The position numbers were made by a program, and so were the translations under genes. A DNA stretch of 64,000 bases from an uncultured Prevotella sp. (lineage in GTDB: Bacteria > Bacteroidota > Bacteroidia > Bacteroidales > Bacteroidaceae): contig NZ_CAMJOS010000001.1 in the NCBI RefSeq assembly GCF_946407605.1, positions 62,001 through 126,000 on the forward strand, given 5' to 3'. The notes beneath the pieces were generated by a model that had not been told where the DNA came from, searched no databases, and worked only from the letters and a program-made list of their open reading frames with translations. Positions 23,219-32,330 of this stretch are shown piece after piece. The stretch's first letter is position 1; each line of letters begins with the position of its first letter.

Positions 23219-24994
23219 TTAATTGTAGAGACCTCGGTCATATTTATACTCGGGGTGAGCCTTGATATAGTTGTCAAGGTCCTTCGGACGAAGGATGATG
23301 CAGTCAATACGCATGGTACGGTCATAGGTGGCCGCCTGCTTACTGCTCACACGACTTCTGATACGCATATAGGGGGCGTAGCTCTGATCAGAGGTGTACA
23401 GTCCCACATACGATGTCTTGAAAGTGATATCGCCCACATAGGTGGTATCAACCTTTGCCGTCATGCCCGGTACGTTCTGCAGGGTGTCGACAGCAGTGTC
23501 AATATCCTTGATCACCTCCTCGGTCATCTTTCCTTTCTCGTCAGCATAGGCAAAGGTGAACTCCAGGTGGTTCTTCTTCAGCGGCTCTGCATAGTACTTA
23601 CTGTTGATGTTAGCAGGTACGAAGACCACATAGACGCTATACTCTGTAGAACGTACATTGGGGAGGTAGAAGAATATCTCGGGGTTCACAGACTTACTGG
23701 CCGGTTCCACCTCGATATACCTGTTATTAGAGATGGTGCCCAGCACCTCCTCGTTCTGTTTGTTGACAGTCTTGATGTCAGGCTCGCCATTGACACTGGC
23801 ATAGTCAGCCCAGTAGGTAAAGTTTTCTGCCTCAAGACGGATCTCGGGGTTCCAGATGGTCCAGGTGCGCATGCGCAGGGTATCGTCAGTGGTCACCCAC
23901 AAAGAGCCGTTACTGTTCTCGATACGTTTGGTATTGGCAAACAGGTCGGCAGCATCCTCACCATACATCTTCACACGGCTGGTAGATACCAAAGAGTCGC
24001 AGTTGAGGGTCTCCCCTTCCTTGAGGTTCTTCAGCTTCTTGTTGTCGTAGATGTTATTGTTATAGAACAAGCTGGAGATCATGGCCACCTTAGAGATAGA
24101 GTCCTGCATGGCCACAGCATCCTGGATCTTCACCTTCTCGACAACCCTTGAGTCAGCAGGTTTCTCGATGAACTCGAACTCGGGCACATAGTTGAAATAG
24201 CTATGGATGGTAGCCATGGCCTTGTCCCATGCCTTATTGGTAGGAGCAATCATGGTGTAGCTACTATCCTCTTTGTTGATATAAGCGTCGTATATCTCGA
24301 GGAGATCATTGTGCTCGTAATAGACCGTGTCGAGATAGGTCTGCTCACCATTGGTCACAGGACCTTTCTTACTCTTGGTCTCGTCGATCTTCTTTTCATC
24401 GAAGCTTAAGATATAGCTGCTGATAGAGTCGATCTCATCATCGAAGTTGACGAGAGACTCATAGATGCTTGACAGGAAAGGCAAGCGTCCCTTAATGGCA
24501 TGGAGTGTACCATTGCTGCAGCTGCTGAGGTTAGGAGTAACCAATGAGACGCCCTGGATATCATACTGTGATGACCCAGAGAAGAGCATCTTCTTCTCGT
24601 TGAGCATATAGATGCTCTGGTCAAGCTGTCCTGAAGCCGGATAGTTGTTACGAGCGATATGGTTCTCGATGAACTCTCTGGTGATACGGTCATTGCTCTG
24701 ATTAGACAATGTGGCATAGTCGAAAGAGTCATCGACAGGAGCCCATACCGTGAAGGTCTGAGAGGCTGACAACTGTTCATCGTAGCCTGTCTTCTTCAAG
24801 AGTGAGGCAAACTGTGAGAGATTGCCCGTTTTCTCTATGTTCTGCCACAGGGAAGAATGCTGTGACTCCAACACCGACGTGTTGGCATCAAAGTGGTCGT
24901 CCCAGTCAGAGCATGCCGTGAGGGTCATGGCAGCCACAACAGTGCAGCATGCCATGCCCTTCCAGCCGTTATATAAATTCTTGATACTCATCAT
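23219..24994 (-). CDS. Fasciclin-domain surface lipoprotein (591 residues)
   Basis: A lipoprotein signal ends in MTLTACSDWDDHFD; the acidic run after Cys fits a surface-export signal. Residues of about 45-190 are FAS1-like (SQFASLLKKTGYDEQL, FTVWAPVDDSFDYA, GTLHAIKGRLPFL). A second FAS1-like part includes YTMIAPTNKAWDKAM. The C-terminal 200 residues are beta-rich and carry a short closing segment RTMRIDCIILRPKDLDNYI. FAS1 lipoproteins often accompany SusC/SusD sets of this type and may bind glycan or partner proteins at the surface; the exact role is unknown. Confidence 0.8.
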   Translation of the reverse strand: MMSIKNLYNGWKGMACCTVVAAMTLTACSDWDDHFDANTSVLESQHSSLWQNIEKTGNLSQFASLLKKTGYDEQLSASQTFTVWAPVDDSFDYATLSNQSNDRITREFIENHIARNNYPASGQLDQSIYMLNEKKMLFSGSSQYDIQGVSLVTPNLSSCSNGTLHAIKGRLPFLSSIYESLVNFDDEIDSISSYILSFDEKKIDETKSKKGPVTNGEQTYLDTVYYEHNDLLEIYDAYINKEDSSYTMIAPTNKAWDKAMATIHSYFNYVPEFEFIEKPADSRVVEKVKIQDAVAMQDSISKVAMISSLFYNNNIYDNKKLKNLKEGETLNCDSLVSTSRVKMYGEDAADLFANTKRIENSNGSLWVTTDDTLRMRTWTIWNPEIRLEAENFTYWADYASVNGEPDIKTVNKQNEEVLGTISNNRYIEVEPASKSVNPEIFFYLPNVRSTEYSVYVVFVPANINSKYYAEPLKKNHLEFTFAYADEKGKMTEEVIKDIDTAVDTLQNVPGMTAKVDTTYVGDITFKTSYVGLYTSDQSYAPYMRIRSRVSSKQAATYDRTMRIDCIILRPKDLDNYIKAHPEYKYDRGLYN

Positions 24995-25024
24995 AATCGT
25001 TTATTTTCAGTTATCAGTTATCAA

Positions 25025-27070
25025 TTAGTACATATCCTCAACGTAAGTCGTACTATTGTAGACATTCTCAGGGCAGAACTCAATATAGTCCAGATGGAAC
25101 TGAGCACTGTTATCGTCGAGCACGCTCTTGAAGCGCAGCCAATGGTCGCCCTGCTCCAGCTTACCCTTGTAGATGATGCGACGCAGGTCCTTAGGATTGT
25201 TGCGGGCATAGTTACCAGAGTTAACACCTACGGTATAATAGAGAGGACCACGCATATAACCCAGGTTACGCATGTTAGCATCGCTCTCCACGCCCTTGTC
25301 ATCGAGCTTAGACCAGTCGCACCAGCCTGTATAGACGTCTGGTGTCAGGTTAGCATTGTTGGCGGGGATGATACGCATATCCAAGGGGATATCCAAGGCC
25401 TTCATGGTGTTCAGGTCGGAAGAAGAGCCCATGTAGATCTGCACCATACCACGCTTAGCCTCTGCGGTATAACCCATGCGCAGCTCATAAGTACCATCGG
25501 GTACTGGCGGGAGACGCATAGCGAAGTCATAGTTACCTTCACCCATCAGCTCGTCACCCTGATAGTTACTCCAGCCACTGCTCTGTCCGGGCAGGTACAG
25601 CATCACGGTAGAGTTGTTATAGATCTTCATGTTCTGCAGGAAGCCAGAAGCCAGACAGATATAGTTACCTGACAGCTGCGCAGCGGACCAGTTACCTTCC
25701 TTACCACCATTCAACGCCTTCACCTCTTTATCAGAGATACGACGGAAAGAGTTGGACATCATCTCACCAAACAGAACAGTGTCATCGAAGCGCAAGCGCT
25801 CGTTCAGCGCACCACGAGGCACATTCTTGTTATAGGTGAGCATGCCCTTGATGGGATGGATATAACCATTAGAAGGAGCAATCTGTGCCTTCTGTCCTAC
25901 CAGCTCGATGCCGGGGAACAGCACCGTGTGCATATCCTTTGTGCCCAGCTCAGCCACCTGATTAGTCAGTGAGGAGTTAGCCTCCCAGCGGTTCATCATC
26001 AGCTTACCACTGTTACGGGTAATCTTAACCAGCGTATAGGGCAGCATGGTCTCGTAATACTCTACCAGGGTGACCTTCGAGATCTGGTTATGATCATTGG
26101 TCAGCTTGTCATAAGGAATCTTATAGCTCAGGATGTGATAGCGCACAAACATGCTCAGCACGTTCCACGGGTTCTTATAGTCTGTGCCTGTGCTGATCTG
26201 AATATTGTTGTTGCGTACATAGTCGTACCACTCCGCACAGTTCTCATACTCCTGTTTGGCGTAGGCAGCCATCGTTTCGACATCAGTGATGCCCATCTCT
26301 GCCAATACATCATCCGTCTCGGCAAAGATGGTATAACCCATCTCACACTTCTCAGGCACATAGAAGCCATAAGACTTCTCGATGGTGCCGAAGTCATGAC
26401 TCGTCTCTGTGAGCGAGTCGGCCAGACCAGTAGCCTTCAGCGCATTAGAGAATACGGTGTAGATGTCACTGTGAGCTTCCATCTCACCAGCAATCAACTG
26501 GTTAGAGCGGGTGATTACATGGTCGATCTCATGGAGCACACCATTCTCCAGGTCCTTGTCGATACCGTCTTTCAGAATCATGGCATCACGGTTGATGGCC
26601 ACACACTTTGCGATAGAGTCGAATGATGTGGTGATCTCACGACCAAGGATGGTCTTGATGGTCATACCATTACCCATATAGACACTCATCACTTCCGTTC
26701 CCAAGAGGTGGAACAGGGCGATATCCTCACAGAGAGAGTCTGTCAGGCCTTCCAGTCCAGGTCCTGTCATACCGTTATGCGGCAGCTCCTTATTGCTCAT
26801 GTCAGCATAGAGGCTGTCAACATAGGTCTGCACTGCCTCGTTGCTGGGTGCAAAACAGGTATATGTGCCATAGGCAGCCAGGATCTTATCGTAGCCAATA
26901 CGCTTCAGAATATAATTGAAGTTGCTATACTGCTCACTACGATTCTCCAAATAATCCTCGATGGTCTCACCCGTAAAGGTATAGAGGTTTGACTCATCAA
27001 TATCCTCCTTACAGGAATTGAAGATTAAAATATTAAGGAATAAAAATATAAAAATACTCAATCGTTTCAT
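25025..27070 (-). CDS. Fasciclin-domain surface lipoprotein (681 residues)
   Basis: The signal ends in ILIFNSCKEDIDE, giving a lipidated Cys followed by acidic residues. FAS1 motifs include YTCFAPSNEAVQTYVDSLY near residue 70 and NGVLHEIDHVITR near 175. A second, more diverged FAS1-like part follows. The C-terminal third has PDGTYELRMGYTAEAKRGMVQIY and GDHWLRFKSVLDDNSAQFHLDYIEFCP, which looks like a ligand-binding beta-sandwich, as in carbohydrate-binding modules. It lies between the first SusD gene and the 591-residue fasciclin gene with gaps of 30-40 bp. Confidence 0.8.
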   Translation of the reverse strand: MKRLSIFIFLFLNILIFNSCKEDIDESNLYTFTGETIEDYLENRSEQYSNFNYILKRIGYDKILAAYGTYTCFAPSNEAVQTYVDSLYADMSNKELPHNGMTGPGLEGLTDSLCEDIALFHLLGTEVMSVYMGNGMTIKTILGREITTSFDSIAKCVAINRDAMILKDGIDKDLENGVLHEIDHVITRSNQLIAGEMEAHSDIYTVFSNALKATGLADSLTETSHDFGTIEKSYGFYVPEKCEMGYTIFAETDDVLAEMGITDVETMAAYAKQEYENCAEWYDYVRNNNIQISTGTDYKNPWNVLSMFVRYHILSYKIPYDKLTNDHNQISKVTLVEYYETMLPYTLVKITRNSGKLMMNRWEANSSLTNQVAELGTKDMHTVLFPGIELVGQKAQIAPSNGYIHPIKGMLTYNKNVPRGALNERLRFDDTVLFGEMMSNSFRRISDKEVKALNGGKEGNWSAAQLSGNYICLASGFLQNMKIYNNSTVMLYLPGQSSGWSNYQGDELMGEGNYDFAMRLPPVPDGTYELRMGYTAEAKRGMVQIYMGSSSDLNTMKALDIPLDMRIIPANNANLTPDVYTGWCDWSKLDDKGVESDANMRNLGYMRGPLYYTVGVNSGNYARNNPKDLRRIIYKGKLEQGDHWLRFKSVLDDNSAQFHLDYIEFCPENVYNSTTYVEDMY

Positions 27071-27107
27071 AATTGTAACCTTTCTAATTCTTTAATTTTT
27101 TAATCTC

Positions 27108-28874
27108 TTAGTTCTTTGAAGTAGATTTCTCCTGAATCCACACGGGATTTTGCTTCAGCAGGTTGTTCACCTTCATCTCACTCTCTAAGACAGGCCAATA
27201 GAGATAGGGCTCGATGTCCATCTTATAGGTAACAGCATCGCCCTCACCAGCCTTATACTTGCGGGTGATGAACTCCGTCATCTGCTTGCGCAGCTTAGGA
27301 GCAGTAGCCTGACTGTTCAGGGTCTCGAAGATATCAACGCCTTCCATGCCACGATAGCAATAGCGCAACAGGTCGAACCAGCGCTTGCCCTCGAAGCAGA
27401 GCTCACGTTCACGTTCTGCCAAGACCAGCAGTTCCATATCGTCCTTGGTAGGATAATCAGTTACATTCAGAGAGTCCTTGGCATTCTTCACCATAGAGCG
27501 CTTGTTGACCACCTGCACCAGGTTGAATGCCTGTGTCAGCTTGGCAGCATCAGCATCTGTGGCCATGGCCACCAGGGCTTCTGCCTTCATCAGCATCAGG
27601 TCTGTGATACGATATACAATCCAGTTCTGCTGGTAGTTATCAAAAGATCTTGAGCTACTCTTGTTCATGCTTGCTGTGGTGACAGTAGGAGAGCTCTCTG
27701 CATAGACCATCTTTCGGATAGGCAGCTGCTCAGCCTCGGTATTGTTGACATCCACCTTATAGACATTGTTCCAGAAGCGATAGTCATTCTCTGAGAAGTA
27801 CACCTTCTGTCCCTGGGCCTTATTAGCTGTTGCCTCGATAGAGTTAAAGATCTTTGATGCCATCAATGTGCCATCGGTAGCATCCTTGTTCATCTTGTAA
27901 TAGTGAGACTCCAGCGCGCTGTTAGAGTTGTTCACACCATTATACTGCCACTCCAGGATGCTCTCGCGAGAGTTCTGATAGTCGGGATGGAACAGCTGCA
28001 GCAAGGCCGTCAATCCTGTGAGCAGATGATAACGGTCTTCTTCGCCCGTACCAATCTTGTCGGTGTTGTTCAGCTTATAATAAGCGTCCTTGGAGTCAAT
28101 GACCTTATCCACACACTCCACCACCTTCTGGTAGTCTTCGTTGCTGTGGGTCATAGAGGCGCGCCACAGATAGATGTCGGCCATGATAGCATCGACAGCA
28201 TCGAGGGTGATATAACCCCAGTTACGCCAGTCGTTCTCGCCATAGCCGCCAGACTTCATGATATACTTACGTGCCTCCTGCAGGTCGTCAAGACAGTACT
28301 GCAGCACCTCGCCAGGAGCGCTCTGCGGCAGGTACTCCACCTGACTGTCGTCTTCTACAGAGTGCGTGATGTAAGGCACATCGCGGAAGGCTCTGACCAG
28401 ATAGAAATAACAGAGTGAGCGCAGGGCCAGCATCTGTGCACGTACCACCTGATAGTCGCCCTCGGTAAACTCAGGGTCAAGCTCCATGACCTCTGGTGCA
28501 TGGTTCAATACGATATTACAGTTGTTGATGACCTTGTAGAAATGCTCCCAAGAGCAGTAGCCCATTGTGGGGAGGATGTTCAGCGCATTGATATTATCCA
28601 GCGTCGTGTTGTTATAGGATGACAGCTTCACCAGCTCATCAGAGCGGTAGGCTCCCCAGATGATGGCACGGGTCTGGATCTCGCTATTGATCATACTCAG
28701 ATAGCAGCCATCCACCATCTGGTCGACATCAGACTTGTTCTTCCAGAAATTCTCACCTACGATACGGTCGGTGGGATATATGGTAAGAAAGTCGGTGCAA
28801 CTGGAGAGAGCTACGGAGAGACCGCAGCAAACGAAGCCAGCAGCAAGATATTTCTTTATATTATTTGTAATCAT
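27108..28874 (-). CDS. SusD/RagB-family surface glycan-binding lipoprotein (first pair)
   Basis: 588 residues from the ATG at 28874 (MITNNIKKYLAAG); the longer in-frame start at 28904 would add ten residues ahead of the signal peptide and is less likely. The lipobox is VALSSCTDF. SusD signatures include FWKNKSDVDQMVDGCY, LRSLCYFYLVRAFRDVPYI and LAERERELCFEGKRWFDLLRYCYRG. It follows the first SusC gene by 34 bp and would cap that transporter. The gene appears complete. Confidence 0.9.
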   Translation of the reverse strand: MITNNIKKYLAAGFVCCGLSVALSSCTDFLTIYPTDRIVGENFWKNKSDVDQMVDGCYLSMINSEIQTRAIIWGAYRSDELVKLSSYNNTTLDNINALNILPTMGYCSWEHFYKVINNCNIVLNHAPEVMELDPEFTEGDYQVVRAQMLALRSLCYFYLVRAFRDVPYITHSVEDDSQVEYLPQSAPGEVLQYCLDDLQEARKYIMKSGGYGENDWRNWGYITLDAVDAIMADIYLWRASMTHSNEDYQKVVECVDKVIDSKDAYYKLNNTDKIGTGEEDRYHLLTGLTALLQLFHPDYQNSRESILEWQYNGVNNSNSALESHYYKMNKDATDGTLMASKIFNSIEATANKAQGQKVYFSENDYRFWNNVYKVDVNNTEAEQLPIRKMVYAESSPTVTTASMNKSSSRSFDNYQQNWIVYRITDLMLMKAEALVAMATDADAAKLTQAFNLVQVVNKRSMVKNAKDSLNVTDYPTKDDMELLVLAERERELCFEGKRWFDLLRYCYRGMEGVDIFETLNSQATAPKLRKQMTEFITRKYKAGEGDAVTYKMDIEPYLYWPVLESEMKVNNLLKQNPVWIQEKSTSKN

Positions 28875-28908
28875 AATGTTGTATATTCTATGTTCAACGT
28901 TCAAGGTG

Positions 28909-31900
28909 TTAGAATCCCACTTGGATATTCAGAGTCACTGACTTGCTTCGTGGTGTCTGTGAATTATCGTAGGCAATACCCCATGAACCAGGAGAGTGCT
29001 CGGGGTCGGTGCCGCTATACTTGCTCCAGCACAGCAGGTTCTGGCCGGAGAGACTCATATTCAACCTGCGCAAGCCAAGTGCCTTCAGCGTCTTCTGCTT
29101 GAAGTTGTAGGACAGCTGGACATAGCTCATACGGACAAACGATGCATCTTCCACATAGCGGTCGCTACCCAGGAAGTTGTAACCCGTGTTGAACATGGCA
29201 CGTGGAATCTCGGTGACATCACCGTTCTTACGCCAGCGCCAGTTCACAGCAGAGCTCTGGTTGTAGGCATCGAACATCTGCTCCAGACCCATCTTGGCGC
29301 TGTTGACCACCTTACATCCCTCACGGTAGTTGAAGCTGGTCTTCAGTGTCCAGTTGTCATACTGGAAGTTGAATCCGAAACCACCATTGAGATGAGGGTT
29401 AGAGTTACCAAGATAGACTACGTCGAGCGAGTTGATCTGACCATCGTGGTTGATATCCTCGTAGATAGCATCACCACCCTGGAAGCTGTATGTAGATGTT
29501 CCTTCGCTGAAGTTATAGACCTGACGGATAGGATTACCCTTGGCGTCCATCATCACCTTACCATCCTTGTCGATGGCGATAGGAGCCGTCTTACCAGATG
29601 CCAGGAAGTCATTATTGATATAATCACGGAACTCTGCATCCGTCCAGCCATTGCTGGTCTTCATGTTGGTGAGATACTCATAGGTGTACTGGTAAACGCC
29701 CTTATAACGCAGACCATAGATAGAACCCAGAGGATTACCCTTCTGGATACGGTTCATATACTGACCACGGCTGTCGAAGTTCCACTCAGAGTTGATGCTC
29801 TCGAGCACGCTCTCGTCCATCTCCACGATCTCGTTGAAGTTCTGAGAGATGTTGAAATTAGCCGTTACAGAGAACTTGCCAATCTTGATGAACTTATTAG
29901 CCTGGACGTTCAACTCCCAACCCTTGTTGGTCATCTCGCCCACATTAGCCCATGTGAGGCTTGAGAAACCAGAGGTAGAGGGGATACGCACGCCACCCAT
30001 GAGCAGGTCCTTGGTGCGCTTGAAATAGTAGTTGAAGTCACCAGTGATACGGTCATCCAGGAATCCGAAGTTACCACCAATATTATACTGTGTGGTACGC
30101 TCCCACTTCAGGGTGTTGAGCTGCAAGCCTTCCAGATAGGTGACGCTATGGGTATTGTTCATACCACCATAGACGCCATCGGTCTTATACTTGGCATACT
30201 GCAGATACTCTGATCCAGGGGGACGACCCACGATACCCCATGAGGGACGGAATGACAACATGCTGAGCCAGCTCTTTGACCATTTCATGAATGGCTCATC
30301 GCTGATGTTCCATCGGCCAGAGAGACCAGGGAACCAACCCCATTTCTTGTCGTCACCGAACTTCGTGGTACCATCGGCACGTAGAGAGAAGTCAACCACA
30401 TATCTCTCCTTATAAGAAAGGTGTCCTGTGTAGATCATTGACATAGAGCGCCACTGACCGTTACCAGAGCTCATGCTCTCGATGTTGACATCGACAGTGG
30501 GAGAGGTGATGCCATTAGGTGTGTTTCTGTTGACAACCGTCTGGTTGTTATCATTACCAATGGTCATTTCCCAACGTCCCAGCATAGTAGCATAGAAGTC
30601 CTCGTTCTTGAAATGCGGGGTGAAGGTCAGGGTGTGACGTGTGGTCACTGCCTGAGAGTTATAGTCGTAAACCTCATTACGGTTGTACTTACCATCAGTA
30701 TGACCCTTGGTCTCCAGAGAGCCTGGCCAGAACTTTGGCTCGCTCTTAGAGAAGATATCCAGGTAGACCAGACCCGTGTACTTCAGACGGGTATGCTGGT
30801 CGTCCTTGCTCAGCAGGTCATAGTCGAGCTTGAACTCAGGCGAGATACGATAGGTCTTCTCCTTACGCCAAGCCAGGTTAGCAATGGCAACAGGGTTACC
30901 CAGGTCACGAATCTTGCTCAACTGCAATGATGATGTACCAGCAACATAAGAACCGATATCGTTGTTAGCACCTAAAGGCAGCATGGCATAGTATTCATCC
31001 GTATTGCTGCCATCGGCATTCTGACGATATACGCTCATGTTTGGCGCAATCTTCTGGGCACGTCCCAGGATGTTATCATCATAGTTACGGTTGTTAGCCG
31101 TATAGGTGAGCGGGAAGGTGGTACTGAACTTGATACGGTCACTCACGAAATAGTCCAACGCCAGTTTCGTGGTGAAACGGTCCAGCGTCTGCTTGATGAT
31201 AGTACCATTCTGATGGTCATAACCAGCAGACACACGGAAGTTAGCCTTCTCACCACCACCAGAGATGGTTACATAGTGATACTGGCTCCATGATGTCTGT
31301 GTGACCTCATCAACCCAGTCGGTATTGTTGTTCCAGTTCTCGAACTCTGCCCACGAGCGGTTGTAGTTAATCTCGTTGATATTCGTTGTGGCAGAAGAGC
31401 TCTGCTGGGGGTTATAGTACATCTCCTTGAGCATCATGGTGTAGTCATCACCATTCAGCAGGTTATAACCCTTAGGCTGCCAGCTGGCCTGCACACGGAG
31501 AGAGTAGTCTACTCGCACAGCACCACGTGCACCACGTTTTGTGCGGATAGAGATAACACCGTTAGCACCGCGAGAACCCCAGATTGCCGTAGCAGCAGCG
31601 TCCTTCAGTACTTGGATATCCTCGATATCAGAGGGGTTCACAGAAAGCAGTGAGGCATAGGTCTCCTCGTTAGCATTCTGGAAGTCGAAGTTCTCGTCAG
31701 GATTATCGAAGATGTTATCATCGACCACAATCAGCGGGTTAGAGTTACCATTGATAGAGGTGACACCACGCAGACGCATGGTAGTACCGGCACCCAGGTT
31801 ACCAGAGTTAGAGATAATATCCAGACCGGCAATCTGACCTTGCAGGGCCTCATCGGCAGAGGTAAAGGCAAGACCTTCCACCTCGCTCATGTTAAATGTC

Positions 31901-32301
31901 TGTGCGGCCACAGAGACCTCCTTCTCAGGGATGGCCAGACCACCCTGGTTGAACTTACGCTTGGCAGTAATGGTTACCTCCTTGATCTGCGTTGCATCCT
32001 GCAGGGTTACATTAAACTTCGTACGTGTGCCAATGGCGAGTGTCTGCGTCTTGTAACCCACATACGATATTCTCAGTTTGTTCTTTGCATTCTTTACGGT
32101 CATCGAGAAGTTACCGTTGAAATCGGTCTGTGCGTTAGACACGATACGGTTGTTATTATCGATTTCCACCACGTTACACATCATGATGGGACCCATAGCA
32201 TCGTTCACAGTACCCGAGATACGAAGCTGCTGTGCATGTGCGCTGATAGCGAACATGAAAATATTAAAAAATGCAAGTATTAAAATATTTCGTAGTCTCA
32301 T
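28909..32301 (-). CDS. SusC/RagA-family TonB-dependent transporter (first pair)
   Basis: 1130 residues with a signal peptide (FAISAHAQ), then a carboxypeptidase-regulatory-like domain with ISGTVNDAMGPIMMCNVVE and LRISYVGYKTQTLAIG. The plug has GAGTTMRLRGVTSINGNSNPL and DIQVLKDAAATAIWGSRGANGVISI, the standard SusC signature. A long barrel ends in SVTLNIQVGF. It is 29 bp downstream of the 968-residue fasciclin gene. It has a closer match to the SusC consensus than the second copy, so the two probably take different substrates or sizes. Confidence 0.92.
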   Translation of the reverse strand: MRLRNILILAFFNIFMFAISAHAQQLRISGTVNDAMGPIMMCNVVEIDNNNRIVSNAQTDFNGNFSMTVKNAKNKLRISYVGYKTQTLAIGTRTKFNVTLQDATQIKEVTITAKRKFNQGGLAIPEKEVSVAAQTFNMSEVEGLAFTSADEALQGQIAGLDIISNSGNLGAGTTMRLRGVTSINGNSNPLIVVDDNIFDNPDENFDFQNANEETYASLLSVNPSDIEDIQVLKDAAATAIWGSRGANGVISIRTKRGARGAVRVDYSLRVQASWQPKGYNLLNGDDYTMMLKEMYYNPQQSSSATTNINEINYNRSWAEFENWNNNTDWVDEVTQTSWSQYHYVTISGGGEKANFRVSAGYDHQNGTIIKQTLDRFTTKLALDYFVSDRIKFSTTFPLTYTANNRNYDDNILGRAQKIAPNMSVYRQNADGSNTDEYYAMLPLGANNDIGSYVAGTSSLQLSKIRDLGNPVAIANLAWRKEKTYRISPEFKLDYDLLSKDDQHTRLKYTGLVYLDIFSKSEPKFWPGSLETKGHTDGKYNRNEVYDYNSQAVTTRHTLTFTPHFKNEDFYATMLGRWEMTIGNDNNQTVVNRNTPNGITSPTVDVNIESMSSGNGQWRSMSMIYTGHLSYKERYVVDFSLRADGTTKFGDDKKWGWFPGLSGRWNISDEPFMKWSKSWLSMLSFRPSWGIVGRPPGSEYLQYAKYKTDGVYGGMNNTHSVTYLEGLQLNTLKWERTTQYNIGGNFGFLDDRITGDFNYYFKRTKDLLMGGVRIPSTSGFSSLTWANVGEMTNKGWELNVQANKFIKIGKFSVTANFNISQNFNEIVEMDESVLESINSEWNFDSRGQYMNRIQKGNPLGSIYGLRYKGVYQYTYEYLTNMKTSNGWTDAEFRDYINNDFLASGKTAPIAIDKDGKVMMDAKGNPIRQVYNFSEGTSTYSFQGGDAIYEDINHDGQINSLDVVYLGNSNPHLNGGFGFNFQYDNWTLKTSFNYREGCKVVNSAKMGLEQMFDAYNQSSAVNWRWRKNGDVTEIPRAMFNTGYNFLGSDRYVEDASFVRMSYVQLSYNFKQKTLKALGLRRLNMSLSGQNLLCWSKYSGTDPEHSPGSWGIAYDNSQTPRSKSVTLNIQVGF

Positions 32302-32330
32302 AATCTTTCAGTTTTTAATTCTTCCTTTTT

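Noticed and set aside
23153..24151. 332-codon plus-strand open frame
   Set aside because: It lies antisense to the fasciclin lipoprotein gene, which has a signal peptide and domains; the antisense frame has none.
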